Assembly (NCBI RefSeq): GCF_014529535.1
Contig: NW_023503493.1
Location: 21,670,001-21,734,000, forward strand
Length of the DNA: 64,000 bases
Direction of reading: 5' to 3'
Origin: Bradysia coprophila
Lineage: Eukaryota; Arthropoda; Insecta; Diptera; Sciaridae
This document shows positions 37,077 through 47,791 of the stretch, piece by piece (position 1 is the stretch's first letter; each line of letters begins with the position of its first letter). The notes under the pieces are model-generated. The model was not told the origin of the DNA, did not search any database, and worked only from the letters and a program-made list of their open reading frames with translations. A program made the position numbers and the translations under genes.

Positions 37077-37281
37077 TGCCACTGTACAAAATTATTAACG
37101 ACTCCCTCACTGGGAGTTGCGGGAATCGTTAATACGGTGTTTAAGTAGAGCGAGATGGAAAATCAATTCGGGGTCTGCTGTCATCGATAATACAAAAGAA
37201 TCTGAAGAAGACCCGAGATGGAACAATAGGTTATTATTTCGCCATCTCTCTCACTTAAACACTCTATAATTTTGACAGTGC
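37077..37281. mobile_element. ~205-bp foldback next to CAMLG
   Basis: Ends CACTGTACAAAATTATTAAC and ATAATTTTGACAGTG are inverted. Inner arms GTGTTTAAGTAGAGCGAGATGG and CCATCTCTCTCACTTAAACAC also pair. It lies 216 bp upstream of the CAMLG start, so it may contribute to its promoter region. Confidence 0.6.
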
Positions 37282-37496
37282 AAACAATAGGTCTAATATG
37301 TGCTGCATTGTCCTCTAAAAACAAAATTATAATAATTTCAAAGTTTTAGCGCGTCAATCGACCGCACTGATGCAAACTTTGTGCTTTTTGACTCAACAAA
37401 ATAATGTGACACACGAATTTCTCTAATATCGTCTACTGTCAAATCTAACCAAATTTACAAATTGTTTTAGAGTTTGAAAACTTAAACTATTTTTCA

Positions 37497-38345
37497 ATGG
37501 ACGAAATTCCAGACGATTCGGAAAGATTATCGGCTGCAGCGGCAGCAGCACAGGCTCGACGTGAAGCACGAATGAAGAGAATATTGGAAAATTCGAAAAA
37601 TCGTTTAAGCAAAATCACTGGCAGGGAAGAAAATGGTAAAAGAAAAACTTTTCTTCTCTTTTTTGATTTTTTGATATGCCAGTCATTCAGTCCATTTTAA
37701 ATAAATTATTCATTTGCATTGTCACCCAACGAATGACCGCTGACTTATGACTGATTTATGTATACAGATGTTCCCGAAGCTCCCATCAAAAAAGAATCGG
37801 AACGAATCATCTATCCAGACCCGGAGATCGAACGGGATGTTTACGAATTCGAAGCACCATTCGTACCAATGGGAACACCAGAGCCCGACATTGACATTTT
37901 CCAGCTTTTAAACAATTTGAAACCACAAAACGGTCAACCCCCGTCGACAGCACCACAACAAATGGCTCCAACATCGAAAATGACCAGATTTCTTCGAACA
38001 AAAATTCACTTTGCTGTGCTCGCGGTGTTGACTTACGTTATGGTGGCCACCGATACTTTAGTAACCAGAAACATATTTCTCATGTTCCTGCTGTGGGAAG
38101 CAGCTGAAGTTTTTTTGTTGAAAACCTATGAGGTGAACAAGACCAGTTTCATTGGCATTTTATTCATGCTGGGCGGTATACCGGCGATACATTCGACTGC
38201 AATTATAAAATTCATGGAAACTGCCGTGAAAATACTGAACGATGTCGCGGTTTTTGTTTTCTATTTCGTCGTTAGTCATATTTTGTGGAAATTGTTTGTG
38301 ATGGGCAGCACGTTCGATAGTATTACCAATTTTGAGGCAATATAG
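37497..38345 (+). CDS. CAMLG: CAMLG / GET2-like tail-anchored protein insertion factor
   Basis: ER membrane receptor subunit that works with GET1/WRB and the GET3/TRC40 ATPase to insert tail-anchored proteins. Exons 37497-37635 and 37768-38345 join in phase 1 and give 238 residues, similar to other insect CAMLG. The N-terminus has an Ala-rich stretch and the basic motif ARREARMKRILENSKNRL, the expected GET3-binding site of the family. A Pro-rich acidic linker follows. The C-terminal half has three hydrophobic segments (around IHFAVLAVLTYVMVA, IGILFMLGGIPAI and VAVFVFYFVVSHILW), with LLWEAAEVFLLKTYE between the first two. Confidence 0.85.
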
Positions 38346-38830
38346 ACGGCCGACTTCTGCGTTGGTAATTAAATCGATTTTTTTTGTTGAATAAATTTTT
38401 TTATGAATTCGATTGAATGAAATTTTAGTGATTTCGTTTTCATTCTTTTTATTTAACTTAACAAAGAAAATATAATTTTAGTTAACTTTGGCGTAACAAC
38501 TCGACACTCAAAATTCATCATCAAAAACACTAACAAGAAATTCTGACCAATCGGGTTGAAAAACTCCAACGACAACTCCACCCATAAATGAAACTTGCGA
38601 AGCTGAAATTTGAAATTCATTTTTTTTAATATGGACAAAATATTTGTCCCAGAATGCTGGCGTACATAAATTTTCACAACACAACAAGAAAATCCCCGGG
38701 TAAATGTTAGTAAATTTTTTGGAACACTTTGTCTTAAAATATTTAGTGATTATAAATACCTAGAAACGCAACGTTAGCATCCAAAAATAAGCAAGTGAGA
38801 GAGAGTTTTGAGAAGCATATTAAAATCCTA

Positions 38831-39004
38831 ATGCTCAAAACAAACGAGGCATTGAAAACGTGTTTTGGTCCTAGTTTTCATTGACAGATGCAGCAATCGC
38901 AATTTTCGATAGAGAAATTTCTATCTTTATTTGACAGTTGCGACAATTTCGTCATGAAAACAAGGACCAAAACATGTTTTGAATGCCTCGTTTGTTTTCA
39001 GCAT
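38831..39004. mobile_element. 174-bp MITE-like foldback
   Basis: Arms 38831-38880 and 38955-39004 (ATGCTCAAAACAAACGAGGC and its complement) are about 50 bp each with few mismatches. The centre is AT-rich. Confidence 0.8.
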
Positions 39005-39336
39005 AAGTGACCCATTTTTCATGAATCTTAAGGTTTCATTCAATAGAGTGACGACCAATTTAGAGTGTTGAAAGAGAGAAAAAGGAAAATTATTCAACTG
39101 ATCTCGATGAGTAATATGTCTAAATTTGTATGTTAAAGTCCAGTGGAAGAAACCAGTTAATTCAACTGAGTTCGATGGTAACACACTCTTGACATTCTCT
39201 TTAAACACTCTATAAACTGATGTGAGTGACTCGATGTTGAAATGAATTCGTCGGCTAGAACTCTTTGCGATCGAGCGATCTATTTAGTGGAATTATTGGA
39301 AAGAGATGCAATGAACTTTTCGAAGGTAACGATAAA

Positions 39337-39456
39337 GTCAAGTATACAACTAGCCGGTGAAATGAAATTCTCATACATTTCTTCATGAGAGTTGAAAATT
39401 TTGACAGATACATTTTGTGTAAAAATTTCATTTTACCGGCTAGTTGTATACTTGGC
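39337..39456. mobile_element. 120-bp MITE-like foldback
   Basis: Arms AAGTATACAACTAGCCGGTG (39337-39370) and CACCGGCTAGTTGTATACTT-like (39423-39456, TACCGGCTAGTTGTATACTT on the plus strand) pair closely. Confidence 0.75.
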
Positions 39457-39663
39457 CAAAAAGGGAAGGTCGACCACTCGAAAGGTCTAATCAGTGCCGC
39501 CTTTTCCATATGGGCCAAATGGGCAAATGTCCGTGGCGCCCGAAGTGGAGCAGAAGAAAATGGCGCCTGAGGTCCTTACAAAAAAATTTAGCTTTACTAA
39601 ATTGGCGCCTATTTTTCCAATTGCCAGATGGCGCCCAAAAGCTAAAAGCGGCACTGGGGCTAA

Positions 39664-40020
39664 TGGATTACGCAAAGTATATAAACACTGAAGGTAATGC
39701 AGACCCTCAACGGATCAGAGAAATAATGGATCCAAACTTTCAGGTGAATTCATTTTCGTATGTTGTCTAACTTAGACTTGTGCAACATTACGGCCCTAAA
39801 TACTTCCAATTCACCACTAAATACAACTTGACGCAAACGAATTTTATATGTGTGCAACATAACGCCGCTAAATCGTTCCAGATTCACCACTAGATGCAAC
39901 TTGACGCAAACGAATTGAATACGTGTGTAACATGACGGTGCTAAAATTCACCTGAAAGTTTGGATCCGTGTGTAACTGCGGATTTGCATTACCTTCAGTG
40001 TTTATATACTTTGGGATTAC
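39664..40020. repeat. inverted repeat with coding-like arms and internal 72-bp tandem repeat
   Basis: Left arm 39664-39750 and right arm 39946-40020 are inverted copies (AAGTATATAAACACTGAAGG, GATCCAAACTTTCAGGTGAA). In one frame the left arm reads YAKYINTEGNADPQR then IMDPNFQ, and it ends CAG|GTGAAT like a splice donor. The right arm keeps part of this. The middle holds two ~72-bp direct copies (39779-39843, 39851-39916, AACTTGACGCAAACGAATT) and part of a third. The arms may come from an exon of an unidentified gene. Confidence 0.6.
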
Positions 40021-40599
40021 GAACCAGCTTATAGCTACCAACGGGTTCACTATCATTTCAGACGTTGTCAAACAATCGTGCTCCATAAATTGTAAGAATA
40101 TAGTGGTAACCAATTTGTCATCTTCTCCCATTCTTTTCTTTAGACCACTGCAGAGTAAAATCAGAGGTTTATTTAACTCTGCCGTGTTTAGATTCAATCG
40201 CGAATTGAAGTAATTTTCACTCAAATCAATGAAGCTATGCGAGATAGCCAAGGATAGTTGATATAATTGTAAAAACAAATCCCCGATGCATAGCTTGATT
40301 GAATTGATCCCACTTCGTTCGCCTGAGCAGTCAGTCTAAAAGTATGATGCGAACAAAATTGTGGCTGTCATTAAAAACAGATTAGTCAGTCGGAACAGTT
40401 TAAAAAAAATCTCTAGTTAAAAACGAAAGTCTCAAATGTTCGAAATACGTAGTCTCACGGTCTCATCTCTATTGCCTTTTGAGACAACGAACGTTTGAGA
40501 CTTGTTTTTTTCACCCAGGTCAGTAAGTGTTAGAGATGGACAGAGTCGCATGAAAGTCACTAAAAATATTGTCAATGTGAAAAATAGTAGCCAATTGTA

Positions 40600-40700
40600 G
40601 AAAGTATATTCAAACAAACCAATGCACTTCAAGCACCGCTCATGCTTTGTCAAGTGTCAGTAACCTATTAAGAGTACCACTCATGCTTGAAGTGCATTGA
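40600..40700. repeat. palindromic repeat, empty-site copy of the 54.7-kb host repeat
   Basis: AATGCACTTCAAGCACCGCT and the reverse complement of AGAGTACCACTCATGCTTGA (40671-40699) form an imperfect palindrome. The latter reads CAATGCACTTCAAGCATGAG in the other orientation. It matches the sequence split by the element at 54733-54938. Confidence 0.7.
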
Positions 40701-40904
40701 ACAAACCCATACACCCAGACAATCACAACAAAAACAACGCATAAGTTACTTTTCTTACGTCTCTATAATTAAATGGCAATTTTGAAGTCAAAACATTGGT
40801 TATAACAAAAATTGACAAATTCTATTTGATTAGACATGAACCCAGCAAAACTCACATCTTGTTAAAACGCGTCAGACAAACCCTCTTACACACACAAGAG
40901 TTTT

Positions 40905-41174
40905 TCACAACTTAAATTTTTTTTTGATGAACGCTAGAGTTTTCTTACTTTTGTCAATTCCTCTTCGTAAAGTTTTAATTGCCGTTTCGATAATTTCTTC
41001 TTGCTTTGTTATTTTGGTTGTTGTTGTTGATGGTATCGTTGTTGCTACATCGTTCTCTATATCTCCCGTATCCCTATCATCTAAATCTCGTCTTTTTAAT
41101 TTATTTTCGTTGGCAGTTGCTGGTCCGACGGAACAGTTTGACGAATTTACAATATTTTCGTTTTGCTGTGACAT
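40905..41174 (-). CDS. unrecognised small basic protein ORF behind TFAM
   Basis: An uninterrupted 89-codon frame, starting MSQQNENIVNSSNCSVGP. It has a Thr-rich centre (TTIPSTTTTKITKQEE) and a basic helical C-terminus (TLRRGIDKSKKTLAFIKKKF). The ATG lies 57 nt after the TFAM stop at 41232 on the same strand, and I see no AATAAA in between, so it could sit on the TFAM transcript. Codon use looks ordinary. No signal peptide or membrane span is visible. I do not recognise the family. It could be a chance frame, but its length in AT-rich DNA and its placement favour a real gene. Confidence 0.4.
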   Translation of the reverse strand: MSQQNENIVNSSNCSVGPATANENKLKRRDLDDRDTGDIENDVATTIPSTTTTKITKQEEIIETAIKTLRRGIDKSKKTLAFIKKKFKL

Positions 41175-41231
41175 GCTAGTAGTAGAGGTAGTTGATCGAA
41201 CTGAGATCTCGTGATAGGGACACCCGAGTTC

Positions 41232-42143
41232 CTATTCGACGGATGGTTTACGGGAACGTGGTTTCGGCTTTTCTGTAGTTAAAGTGGGCTCGCTTGAAAC
41301 GATGTCGAAGTGGCCCAATTTTCTCATCTTGTTTTCCCACTGTACCAAAGCTTTCCTAAAACAAAGAAGGAAAATCGTGTGAAATTTTCACCACCCACCA
41401 GTCAATACAATTAGCAATTTACTTGTAATTTTGTTCTTCCTCCGAAGAAAGGCTGTACTTCGCTTTTTCGGTATCGCTTAATGCATTCCATTTGGCTGAG
41501 GTCCGTTTCACAAACTCCCTATGCTGTTCTTTTGGTTGACGGTCCGTTTGCATTTGGAAGAATCGAATATAATTCGATGCTGGTTTCTTCGGCTTACCCA
41601 ATTCCTGACATTTTTTCTTGTACAACAGAAATACTTTCCGTTCTTTCTTTTCGAATCTCATTTCCTTGATTTTTCTGGCATCTTCTTCGCTCAAACTATC
41701 TTTATATTTGGCCATTCGTTCCGTGTAAGCGTTCGACTCTTCATGGAATCCTTTGGCAAATTTTTCCTTCCTATTTGCGTCCAATGATCTCCACATTTTC
41801 GCTATTAATGAAACGAGTTCCTGTGATTTCAATTTGGGATTTTTCGCTTGTACTGACGACCGAATCTCGTTCATATAGCGGAAATAGGCAGACGCTGGTT
41901 TTTTTGGCTTCGCTGGCAAACCTAGTTTTTCTTCCAGCGATTTTAACATGGGCTGATGTAGATGAATGTCTCGCAATTGAATTTTATGCCTGTGCAAATG
42001 AAACACAAAGGATGTTTATGGTAGCATAACCAAAAAAAAAAAAATCATAAGAAAGCGAGTACTTACACAGTGTTTAATGAAGACTTCAAAGCAACATGTT
42101 GCATAGAAAGAACTCGAAACGAGTTGGATAAATTTGATATCAT
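41232..42143 (-). CDS. TFAM: mitochondrial transcription factor A (TFAM), paralogue A
   Basis: Two-HMG-box protein that packages mitochondrial DNA and activates its transcription. Exons on the minus strand: 42143-42067, 41989-41423, 41355-41232, giving 255 residues. The N-terminus (MISNLSNSFRVLSMQHVALK) has basic residues and no acidic ones, as expected of a mitochondrial presequence. Box 1 begins LGLPAKPKKPASAYFRYMNE and contains KMWRSLDANRKEKF. A basic linker follows (KIKEMRFEKKERKV), then box 2 (GKPKKPASNYIRFF ... KWNALSDTEKAKY). The tail is basic (KPKPRSRKP). Intron positions and phases match paralogue B at 47792 exactly, so both come from a gene-level duplication. Confidence 0.9.
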
Positions 42144-42413
42144 CTTAACAAAAATATTGGCTTCAGTTTAAACAAAAATTCCCCTTTTTTCCTGGTTAGA
42201 CGTAATTTAGCTTCAGCTGATGAAGCGATGCAGTCCGCGAAAGAAGAGAAGTGAATAGTGACGAATAAACAAAAGAAAAAGCCATCTGGAGGTAGAAGAA
42301 GAGGGCAGCCATCCGCAGACCTTAAAATGTAATGCGTACTTTATCTGCATTTAAAACATAATTTTGGCGCTCTTCACCAATATTGAAATCTAGCTGTCAA
42401 ATTAACGTCTAAA

Positions 42414-42866
42414 TTGGAAAAATGTGTTTCATCCGTTCTGAAGAGCTGCCTGTGTCCGAGATTCCGAAGAGAATTCGAGTGGTTGCAAGACAATGACATT
42501 GCCGATCTGCCACAAAAGAACTCGGCGGTAGACATGGCATTGAAATTACTCGAAGTTTTGCTGGACGATTATGAAACCGCCACTGCTACCACACTACGCA
42601 AATCAGTAGCTAGCAAAGTTCTAAGTCTCGGCGAATTTCTGCCGCATTGGCTGTATTCGTTGTAAAAAAAAACGAATCCATCCGAACTGTTGGACTTGTA
42701 CCATGATCGTCTAATTGAAGCCTCCGAACTGCAAGTGGATTATGTTTCGGCGATGCTCTGGTTTGACGACGAATTTTTCGGACTCAGCAATTCGAAGCAC
42801 ATCCCAGAAGCAAAGAAAATTTATTTCACATCGAAACGACAAATATTTTCACAAAGAAAGAAATAG
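42414..42866 (+). pseudogene. Nup160-like C-terminal fragment
   Basis: About 150 codons resembling the C-terminal region of nucleoporin Nup160: NSAVDMALKLLEVLLDDYE, VASKVLSLGEFLPHWL, then KKTNPSELLDLYHDRLIEAS and VDYVSAML. One nonsense codon (TAA at 42663-42665, where a Tyr is expected before KKT) interrupts the frame, and the reading continues in the same frame afterwards. There is no start context and no exon upstream, and the end abuts a family A foldback end (TAGTAGATTAC, 42866). It looks like a fragment of a duplicated gene inserted between TFAM and maelstrom. The Nup160 assignment is from memory of the family. Confidence 0.5.
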
Positions 42867-44943
42867 TAGATTACTATATGAGGGAAGGAAATGGTTTTCC
42901 CTAGGGACAGGCCCGTAGGCAGCTTTCAATATCTAGAGAGGATTGGAGGGGCTAAGGGTCAAAAAATAGTATGGTTGCTCCCAGGACTTACCAAAATAAA
43001 CCATTTTTAAATCCAACTGAACATATAAATCGAAAATTTACCCGGATCGTCTGCGGCTCGGATTGCCAATTTTCACATCTATTGCGCAAAACATTCATTT
43101 AAGCACTTGTTAGGAAAATAGCTATTATCAACGATTTTTAATAATAATGTGTGTACACGATTCAATTTTGTGTAGTATAGAAGTATCGAGAAAGTCAAGA
43201 CTAGGATGGGTGTGGAAAAACTTACATTTTAGGGTGGACTGTGCGAACCGTTCTTTAATCACACAGTGTCAAAAGTCTTACGAAACTATTTTACGGATTG
43301 TATATTAGATCGAAACTAATACAGATTCAGTTTTAGCTTTCTGAGAGATTACAGTAATCAATCGATTTTAATCGGAATAATTTCAAAGCAGGAAAGTGAA
43401 TATCTCCAAAACAAATCCAATATTTTTGTTTTTGATGTTCATAGATCTGCATAGTGGACAGTTAATGAATATAAAATTGTACGGATTTTGCGTGTTTTTC
43501 GTCAAATGTATTCATTTGTTATAAGCGCACTTAAGGCGTGTTTCATATTCATATTCATTCATTTACAGTGACACTATGCTAGATTGATACAGGCACAGCG
43601 AGTAGTGAGATGAATCTTTGCTCTTATTTGTTAAATTATTAACTCCAGTTTCTCGCCTTATGCTGGTAACACCAACGACACCATCGAAAAACAATTTCCC
43701 TCTCTTCTTTCTTGTTTTATTTCAACCTTGAATTGAGTGGCACAAATTTTCGTCTCTAGCCATAGTGTGGTAATCATATTTCTGCACACACATTAGGTTA
43801 AAAACCTCGGAATAGGTCAGGTCTACCTGAAGCTCAGATTATCTGAATCTGATTAGAACTGAACCTGAATTGAAAATCTTTACTTGGCTTAAATCTGAAT
43901 CTCAGCAAAAGTTCAGATAAATCAGGTCAGATTTCAGGTATATCTGGGTTTTGCAGGTGTAACTGACCTGTGTAACTGATTTTCAGATTTCAGGTTAATT
44001 TAGGTCAGTTCAGATTCGAATATTCTCAAGTTGACCTGAAATGTAGGTTTAGATCAAGTGATACCTGACCAGTTCCCAGTCTTATTACATTGGAAATTCT
44101 TTCTCTAATTACAATAAACAGTAAAATAACTACTGAGCGACGAAAAGTCGATTCTAAGGAGCTACAAAGAAATAATTGGAGGCAAATAATTGCGTGGCAA
44201 AGGTAACAAATGTAAAATAATTGGCTCAGCGAGGATGTTAATCTTACAAGATTAATTCATCAATTGATTGTACATGTAGTAGCTGCATATAAGAGAAGAA
44301 GAAATAATCCGCAACGGAGAAGCAGCAGTCAGCAACAACAATTGCAATAGATCACTAAAATGACCGCTGGCGTGACGATCAACGGTTCAGTTTTGTGTGC
44401 AAACTAATGACAACCAACTTTGCTTCTAAGGGAATTCCCCGTATTTAGTTCATTTACATTCATTTCAAAGAATTGGACGCACTCACTTATTCATTACTAT
44501 GTGAAATTGTGAAGTTGGTTTCAATTAGTTTGCACACTTTTCCCCACCATTCCTCACCTTTCCGTCATCAGTTTCACCAAACGAAGAGATCTATCCAGTT
44601 TGAAAAACCTTGGTCATATATGGGCGTTATGAACAATGACATTACCTCCGCCCATACACCTTGGTCATATCTTTACGTAACAACTCGATTGTGGTTCTGG
44701 GCTGTATCTATGCTATGATATGCGAGTATTTAGCTATTATATGTGTGATACACCCTATTAAACAATGGATTCACCAGCAACAAATACGGTTTTAAAGTTC
44801 ATGCACTGCTCACTGTACTATACTGACATGTCGTTGCCGTTTTGAAAATTTATTTCATAACAGTGTTTGATAGTTCATTTTAATTCGTGTAAGTCTTTTA
44901 TTTATTTTTTATTTATTTATACGAAAATCGCTGCATCTACAAG
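42867..44943. other. intergenic region upstream of maelstrom
   Basis: No gene supported. Begins with a family A foldback end. At 43820-44060 it contains a diverged satellite built of CAGATTTCAGGT/ACCTGA words related to the block at 13.0 kb. The rest is AT-rich single-copy-looking sequence. Confidence 0.5.
43820..44060. repeat. diverged CAGAT/ACCTGA satellite
   Basis: Many partial units such as GATTATCTGAATCTGATT, GATTTCAGGTTAATTTAGG and TTCAGATTTCAGG. Composition resembles the 13.0-kb block but with GGT/ACC substitutions. Confidence 0.6.
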
Positions 44944-46659
44944 ATGAGTAAACAGTGCACAAAAGATGCATTTTACTTTTACAAGCTGAGATTTGAAAAA
45001 GAAAATAAGGGGAAAGTATTCAGCAAAGGAATAACTAACATTGAAGTAGCTGCACGTGAATCATGGAGGGTAAACCAATTTATTGTTACGTCATAATATT
45101 CGACCGTTGTCATAAATAAGCCATTATGCAATACTACAGTCAATGACACTACAAAAACGTGATCCCTACGAAGTTCTAGCCAAAGAGGCTGCTTCTACTC
45201 AGAAAACAGGACCAAAAGTAGACAAAACCGTAATGTCGGAGAGTTTAATCGAGTCCGAGAACAACAAGATTGTTAATGAAATGGTGAGGCGCTCTGTCGT
45301 TAATAACAGTAAGTGATGCCATGACATTTATTCTAAATTATGATTAACGTGTCATGTTGTTAAGCTGTTCAAACGAACGAGTACTACTTCATAGCAGCCA
45401 ATATATTTTGCGAGACGGGGGTAAATAAATATCTTCCGGCGGAAATTGCTCTGCTTAAGTATACTTTACAGGATGGCGTCATACGAACGTACCATACTTT
45501 CGTTAATCCTGGTAACGTATTTGTCTGTCGAAAATGTGACTGCAATGATCATAACAGTAAATTTCACACGCAGAGACAATTCCAATGGGATACAAGTTTA
45601 TCGCGCTCGAGTTGTCCGAGACAACACATCAGCTGCCACTTCCACCGAATGCAATGGGAGAGAAAGATTTCGATATCATTCAGCAAGAAATTTACAAATT
45701 TATCGGTAATGCGCCGACATGTAAGCAGGGATTTATTCCGCTATTTACCGTGGCCGAAGATGTTCGAATGGTTGAGTTGATTTGTGAAGACCTCCTCGGT
45801 TCGACATCAGACCAAGCCATTAATCGTCGCTACAAGACAATGTCCATCGATCAATTGCTTTTCGATTTGAAAACTAGTATCGGACGTGCACAAAAAAGGG
45901 AACCTTTCAGTGGTGAATCGCAATTTAAAAGCGTAGACGATGCAACGAGCCAACTGAATCGCGAAAAATATAAGTTCTTGAGTGAAATTGCTTGTGAAGT
46001 GAGTAGTATGATCAAATTATTTAATTTCTGTTTTCTTTTTGGGTTATGCAAGGGGGCCGCACTAGATTTGCTTAATGCACAATGTATAATCTACTACTTC
46101 TTTGAGTGTTAACGATAGACACGACGACAAATATGAGCAATGCGATCTACTATATTTATCGTTGATTACAATCTCTTTAATTTCAGTTTCACGACGAAAA
46201 GGACTGTAGCAAATACTGCTGTTTATCGAATGTTAAACGATGGGCATACGTATTTTCGGAAAATATTTCCGTTGATTTGAAGATACCCCTCGTCGGTGGT
46301 AAACACTTTCCAATCGGAGCTGAGAATCCAGTACCATCGGTTGAACTAAATTGTGCACACAACAAATCCACAGCTAATGTCACTGTCGCTGGAGCGCATC
46401 GCAAATCAAAATGCGATCAAAAATACAATCTGAATACAAATTTGTATTCACAAGAAGTAGAGTCATATTCCAGCCGAATTGACAGTCTTCCAGCAGGTAG
46501 TAAAGATTTTGTTTGACGTGACAAGTGACGTGGTAAAGTCGTAATATTTATATTTTTCATGATAAAGTTACACGTAATAGAAGACCACGAAATTATTTTT
46601 CTGGAGAAAACTATGTCAGACAAGATTTTGGAAGAGGAAGAGGAATGAGACGTGGATGA
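44944..46659 (+). CDS. mael: Maelstrom, piRNA-pathway HMG-box/nuclease-fold protein
   Basis: Germline protein needed for piRNA-guided transposon silencing. Exons: 44944-45069, 45140-45308, 45365-45511, 45574-45998, 46187-46496, 46568-46659, with consistent phases and 422 residues. Residues ~1-65 form a divergent HMG box (MSKQCTKDAFYFYKLRFEKE ... ESWRSMTLQKRDPYEVL). The MAEL domain follows, with YFIAANIFCETGVNKYLPAE, YHTFVNPGETIPMGYKF and HQLPLPPNAMGEKD. The family's zinc/ECHC residues appear in EIACEFHDEKDCSKYCCLSN, with the H and Cs in place. The C-terminus is Gly/Arg-rich (DFGRGRGMRRG), a possible Tudor-binding methylarginine target. The third intron is only 62 nt. The gene sits between the two TFAM paralogues. 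Confidence 0.92.
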
Positions 46660-47791
46660 TTTCAATGATCGAATAGTTGGTAAATGATTGTTTTAGACTA
46701 AGTTGCATGCATATTTTAACTGGTTGACTGTAGAACATTTTGATATTTTATTCGCAGAAGTTATTGAATTAACTATCACTTGAAGTGGTAGGTAGCTAAT
46801 GATTGAGATTCCGAGAACAATCGTGTGTAGACGAATAAGACGATTGATAAATTTCTATTTTTTAAGTGAATTTCTGAATTAAAATATTTTCCGGCTCATC
46901 AACAAATTTTCAATTTTTACGATAAAAACTCTATTCATGTAACATTCTCGTTTGGTCAACTTCCCAGTGGCTCTAACTAATATCACTTGCAACCAAATGT
47001 GCAGTTGAAAACAATTTACGAAACATTACTGAATCACGTTGCATTGCGTCACTCGTTAGGTCATTATGTAGGTCAAGTGCAAGTTATATTTTGCATACTA
47101 GACGAAACTCATTAGAGTCGAGTACCAATTCGACACTCTTCTCTCTGCAAGTGTGTTTTTCTAAGTTGGCATCGTAGCAAAATTTACGGTATGTAAAAAG
47201 GGTGTTTCAAACAGTATTTTATGTTCCATTTACGATTCTCTACATCATCAACGTCCTAGCTTAAATTGATTGAATTGTCTATGTATTTCAATAGTGGACT
47301 CAAATATTGTGCAATATGATACCAGCTCGATGTGCACCGATTTTCCGACTGTTTAACTGCATCATTTCAAAAACAGAGTGTCTAAAGTGCATTTAACTCT
47401 ATTCGTTAATTACTCAGCTGTAATTTAGACTGGCTTGACAGTCAGTTTGATTTTCTCCTAGGGCCTCGATCATTTTCAATTTATTCGAGGTAACATATTC
47501 AGAATATGGCTGAAACAATAGCAGTCTTAGCCAATAGCCGTCCCGCGTTAGGAACAAATGTCTTTAAGAAATCTGAAAGTTTAATGTCTACGTTTTTGTA
47601 TCACCCTGTAGTAGAGTCCTGAATTAGAAACAAAGTACGCACAAAAAACATCTGTTTGAATATAAGTAGGTATATTGATTCAATGTTTGAATGAAGGTTC
47701 TTGTTTTCACTATTTTGTTAGAATTTGCATTCGATTGTCAGTGGACGTGCGGTGGATATATTATATCCTTTGTTGTGGAAAATCCGTCTAA
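46660..47791. other. intergenic, maelstrom to TFAM paralogue B
   Basis: 1.1 kb with no supported gene, tandem repeat or strong palindrome. Probably holds the maelstrom 3' untranslated region and the TFAM-B promoter. Confidence 0.5.

Larger units (their letters stand above)
33937..37496. other. intergenic region between PARP1 and CAMLG
   Basis: Contains the divergent upstream regions of PARP1 (minus) and CAMLG (plus). It also holds two copies of one foldback element (34786-35038, 35183-35404), a three-copy 16-bp repeat, a dispersed repeat at 36690-36810 and a foldback at 37077-37281. No gene supported. Confidence 0.5.
38346..40904. other. intergenic region with several palindromes
   Basis: No complete gene. 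Contains foldbacks at 38831-39004 and 39337-39456, a larger inverted repeat with coding-like arms at 39664-40020 and a repeat at 40600-40700. A short palindrome (GAAAGTCTCAAATGTTCG / CGAACGTTTGAGACTTG) lies at 40425-40505. Confidence 0.5.

Noticed and set aside
36700-37300. Possible CRISPR-like or tRNA-like repeats
   Set aside because: The repeats are inverted foldbacks and a dispersed family, with no spacers of uniform size. No cloverleaf with an intact A/B box pair was found.
40924-41214. Plus-strand 96-codon frame starting MMNARVFLLLSIPLRK, resembling a membrane protein
   Set aside because: It is the complement of the Lys/Glu/Thr-rich minus-strand frame behind TFAM. Hydrophobic character is expected from the antisense of such codons. 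I prefer the minus-strand frame because of its position.
45446-45709. 87-codon frame starting MLCLSILYRMASYERT
   Set aside because: It overlaps a maelstrom exon and the 62-nt intron in another frame. The maelstrom reading has clear family motifs.
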